64,000 nt of DNA from Clostridia bacterium (GTDB lineage: Bacteria > Bacillota_A > Clostridia > Oscillospirales > Acutalibacteraceae), in NCBI GenBank assembly GCA_017549665.1, contig JAFYUD010000092.1:1-64000 (forward strand), read 5' to 3'. Within the stretch, counting starts at the first letter, position 1. Each line of letters starts with the position of its first letter. The notes beneath the pieces are model-generated. The model was not told where the DNA came from and did not search any database. It worked only from the letters and a program-made list of their open reading frames with translations. This document shows, piece by piece, positions 63,077 through 64,000 of the stretch. A program made the translations under genes and the position numbers.

Positions 63077-63757
63077 CTATTGGAAGTAAATACTCAGTGC
63101 AAAAAGAGTCTGCGCGGGAAAGTAGGTGTAAGTTACCATATGACGCATTTCCTTCGGAAGCTTCATTCCGCCTGATTTCAGACCTAAAAGTATATCCGAC
63201 ACAACAAAAAGAAGCGAAGCAGAAATCATACAAAGTCCCTGAGAAAGGTTTGCATTTTTTATTGCAACAATCCCCTTGGCAACACCGCAGGCAAACGAAA
63301 AAAGCAAAAGCAACGCATATATCAGAATGGGGAGCTCCATTTTTCCGAGATTGAGCTTTACTTTTATAATGTAAACTACGGGAATAAACATAATCACAGT
63401 CATAACAATAACGGGAATGATATATTCAAGCGCATTCATTTCTCCGATAAAAAGGAATGTAATGCTGTAAATTATATGTCCGAGTGCAAAAAAGCCTACG
63501 CCCACGGGAAAATACCTGTCATTTTTATAACTTAAGAAAAAGTCACCGAAAAAACCCGAAACAAGAGCTCCGAGTAGAAGAACAGTATAATCTGTTACTC
63601 TGTGAAATACAACAGCTGACAAAATACCCGTAATAAGATACATAAACGCACAAAGCATTTTTATTTTAAAACCGTATTTTGACGAAAGTCCCGTTTTCTG
63701 AGCTATAACGGGCATCAGCGCCGAAACAACGGCAAAAATCAAAGGTAATATTTTCAT
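63077..63757 (-). CDS. YhhN-family membrane protein, second copy
   Basis: 226 residues from ATG 63757. About eight membrane segments with TGILSAVVFHRVTD, GFFGDFFLSYKND, FFALGHIIYSITF and SASLLFVVSDILLGL, the family pattern of lysoplasmalogenases. The ATG sits two bases from the stop of the upstream gene. Pairs with GDPD in the operon, as the other copy does. Confidence 0.87.
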   Translation of the reverse strand: MKILPLIFAVVSALMPVIAQKTGLSSKYGFKIKMLCAFMYLITGILSAVVFHRVTDYTVLLLGALVSGFFGDFFLSYKNDRYFPVGVGFFALGHIIYSITFLFIGEMNALEYIIPVIVMTVIMFIPVVYIIKVKLNLGKMELPILIYALLLLFSFACGVAKGIVAIKNANLSQGLCMISASLLFVVSDILLGLKSGGMKLPKEMRHMVTYTYFPAQTLFALSIYFQ

Positions 63758-63758
63758 T

Positions 63759-64000
63759 TTATTTATGGTTAAAAATTCTCTCTGCTGTATAAGTTCCGTC
63801 TGCATTTATATCAAGAACAGTACATCCCTGAATCCATTCGTTTTCGGGAGAATCGAACTTTGTCTGCATATTATATGCACCATAGCCAGATGGCTGAATA
63901 TAAGAAAGAATAATACCGTCACACATAACACCGAAATTATTGACGTGGTCGTGACCGAAGTAAACAGCCTGTGCGCTGCCTTTTTCCTTCATAGCATCAA
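63759..64000 (-). CDS. Metallophosphoesterase, C-terminal part (cut by window edge)
   Basis: About 80 residues ending ERIFNHK. YFGHDHVNNF is the GHxH metal site of calcineurin-like phosphoesterases, followed by a beta strand region. The rest lies beyond base 64000. First visible gene of the lipid operon. Confidence 0.8.
   Translation of the reverse strand, partial: DAMKEKGSAQAVYFGHDHVNNFGVMCDGIILSYIQPSGYGAYNMQTKFDSPENEWIQGCTVLDINADGTYTAERIFNHK

Overview
The window looks like a chromosome segment of a low-GC Gram-positive gut bacterium of the class Clostridia, probably Oscillospirales or a relative, carrying a complete-looking siphophage-type prophage. Support for this comes from AG-rich Shine-Dalgarno sites with frequent TTG and GTG starts, lysS/greA and sbcCD of Firmicutes type, UPF0210/ACT gene pairing, a Tn916-type Int/Xis pair and a tail module of Clostridial phages. 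This is inference from reading proteins; no database search was run.

Layout. 1-180: two intrinsic terminators at a convergent junction. 180-10712 (-): one giant secreted repeat protein of 3,510 residues. Its promoter lies between 12-bp inverted repeats, the geometry of an invertible (phase-variable) promoter. 11.0-13.1 kb (-): an IspD/TarI-type cytidylyltransferase and a family 2 glycosyltransferase, a likely cell-surface polymer operon. 13.2-13.7 kb (-): a hexapeptide acyltransferase that may be host or prophage cargo, depending on which att pair is correct. About 13.9-46.6 kb: the prophage. Int and Xis lie at the left end. Late genes run leftward from about 35 kb (terS, terL, a Tal-like tail protein, DUF859 protein, portal, head, connectors, tail tube, tape measure, distal tail). 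The early region (36.8-44.1 kb, -) holds a phage single-subunit RNA-polymerase-like protein translationally coupled to a zinc-ribbon protein. A divergent (+) lysogeny module (44.4-46.5 kb) holds a repressor-like protein, a frameshifted zinc-finger gene, a membrane-anchored protein and a secreted protein. 46.85-49.8 kb (-): lysS, greA and an unknown gene. 49.9-53.6 kb (+): an operon of a degenerate GDPD-like protein, a YhhN-family membrane protein, an ACT protein and a UPF0210 protein. 53.7-57.6 kb (-): sbcD-sbcC. 57.7-64.0 kb (-): an operon of metallophosphoesterase (cut by the window edge), YhhN, a second metallophosphoesterase, a GPH-family transporter, GDPD and a trehalase-fold glycosidase. 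This suggests glycerophospholipid or glycolipid catabolism.

The most interesting features are in the prophage: (1) a 906-residue protein with the D-x-D-G-D signature and other landmarks of two-barrel RNA polymerases (YonO/QDE-1 type), overlapping its zinc-ribbon partner by one base; (2) a promoter-to-terminator unit of about 365 nt just downstream with two copies (a third lies 1 kb away) of a hairpin motif resembling a tRNA acceptor/T-arm stack, with compensatory base changes; (3) five degenerate 142-bp repeats before the early operon; (4) a dispersed palindromic motif in several prophage gaps; (5) iteron-like repeats at 35.4 kb; and (6) a possible SD-sequestering switch before the tape-measure gene. 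No holin, endolysin, helicase or primase is recognisable.
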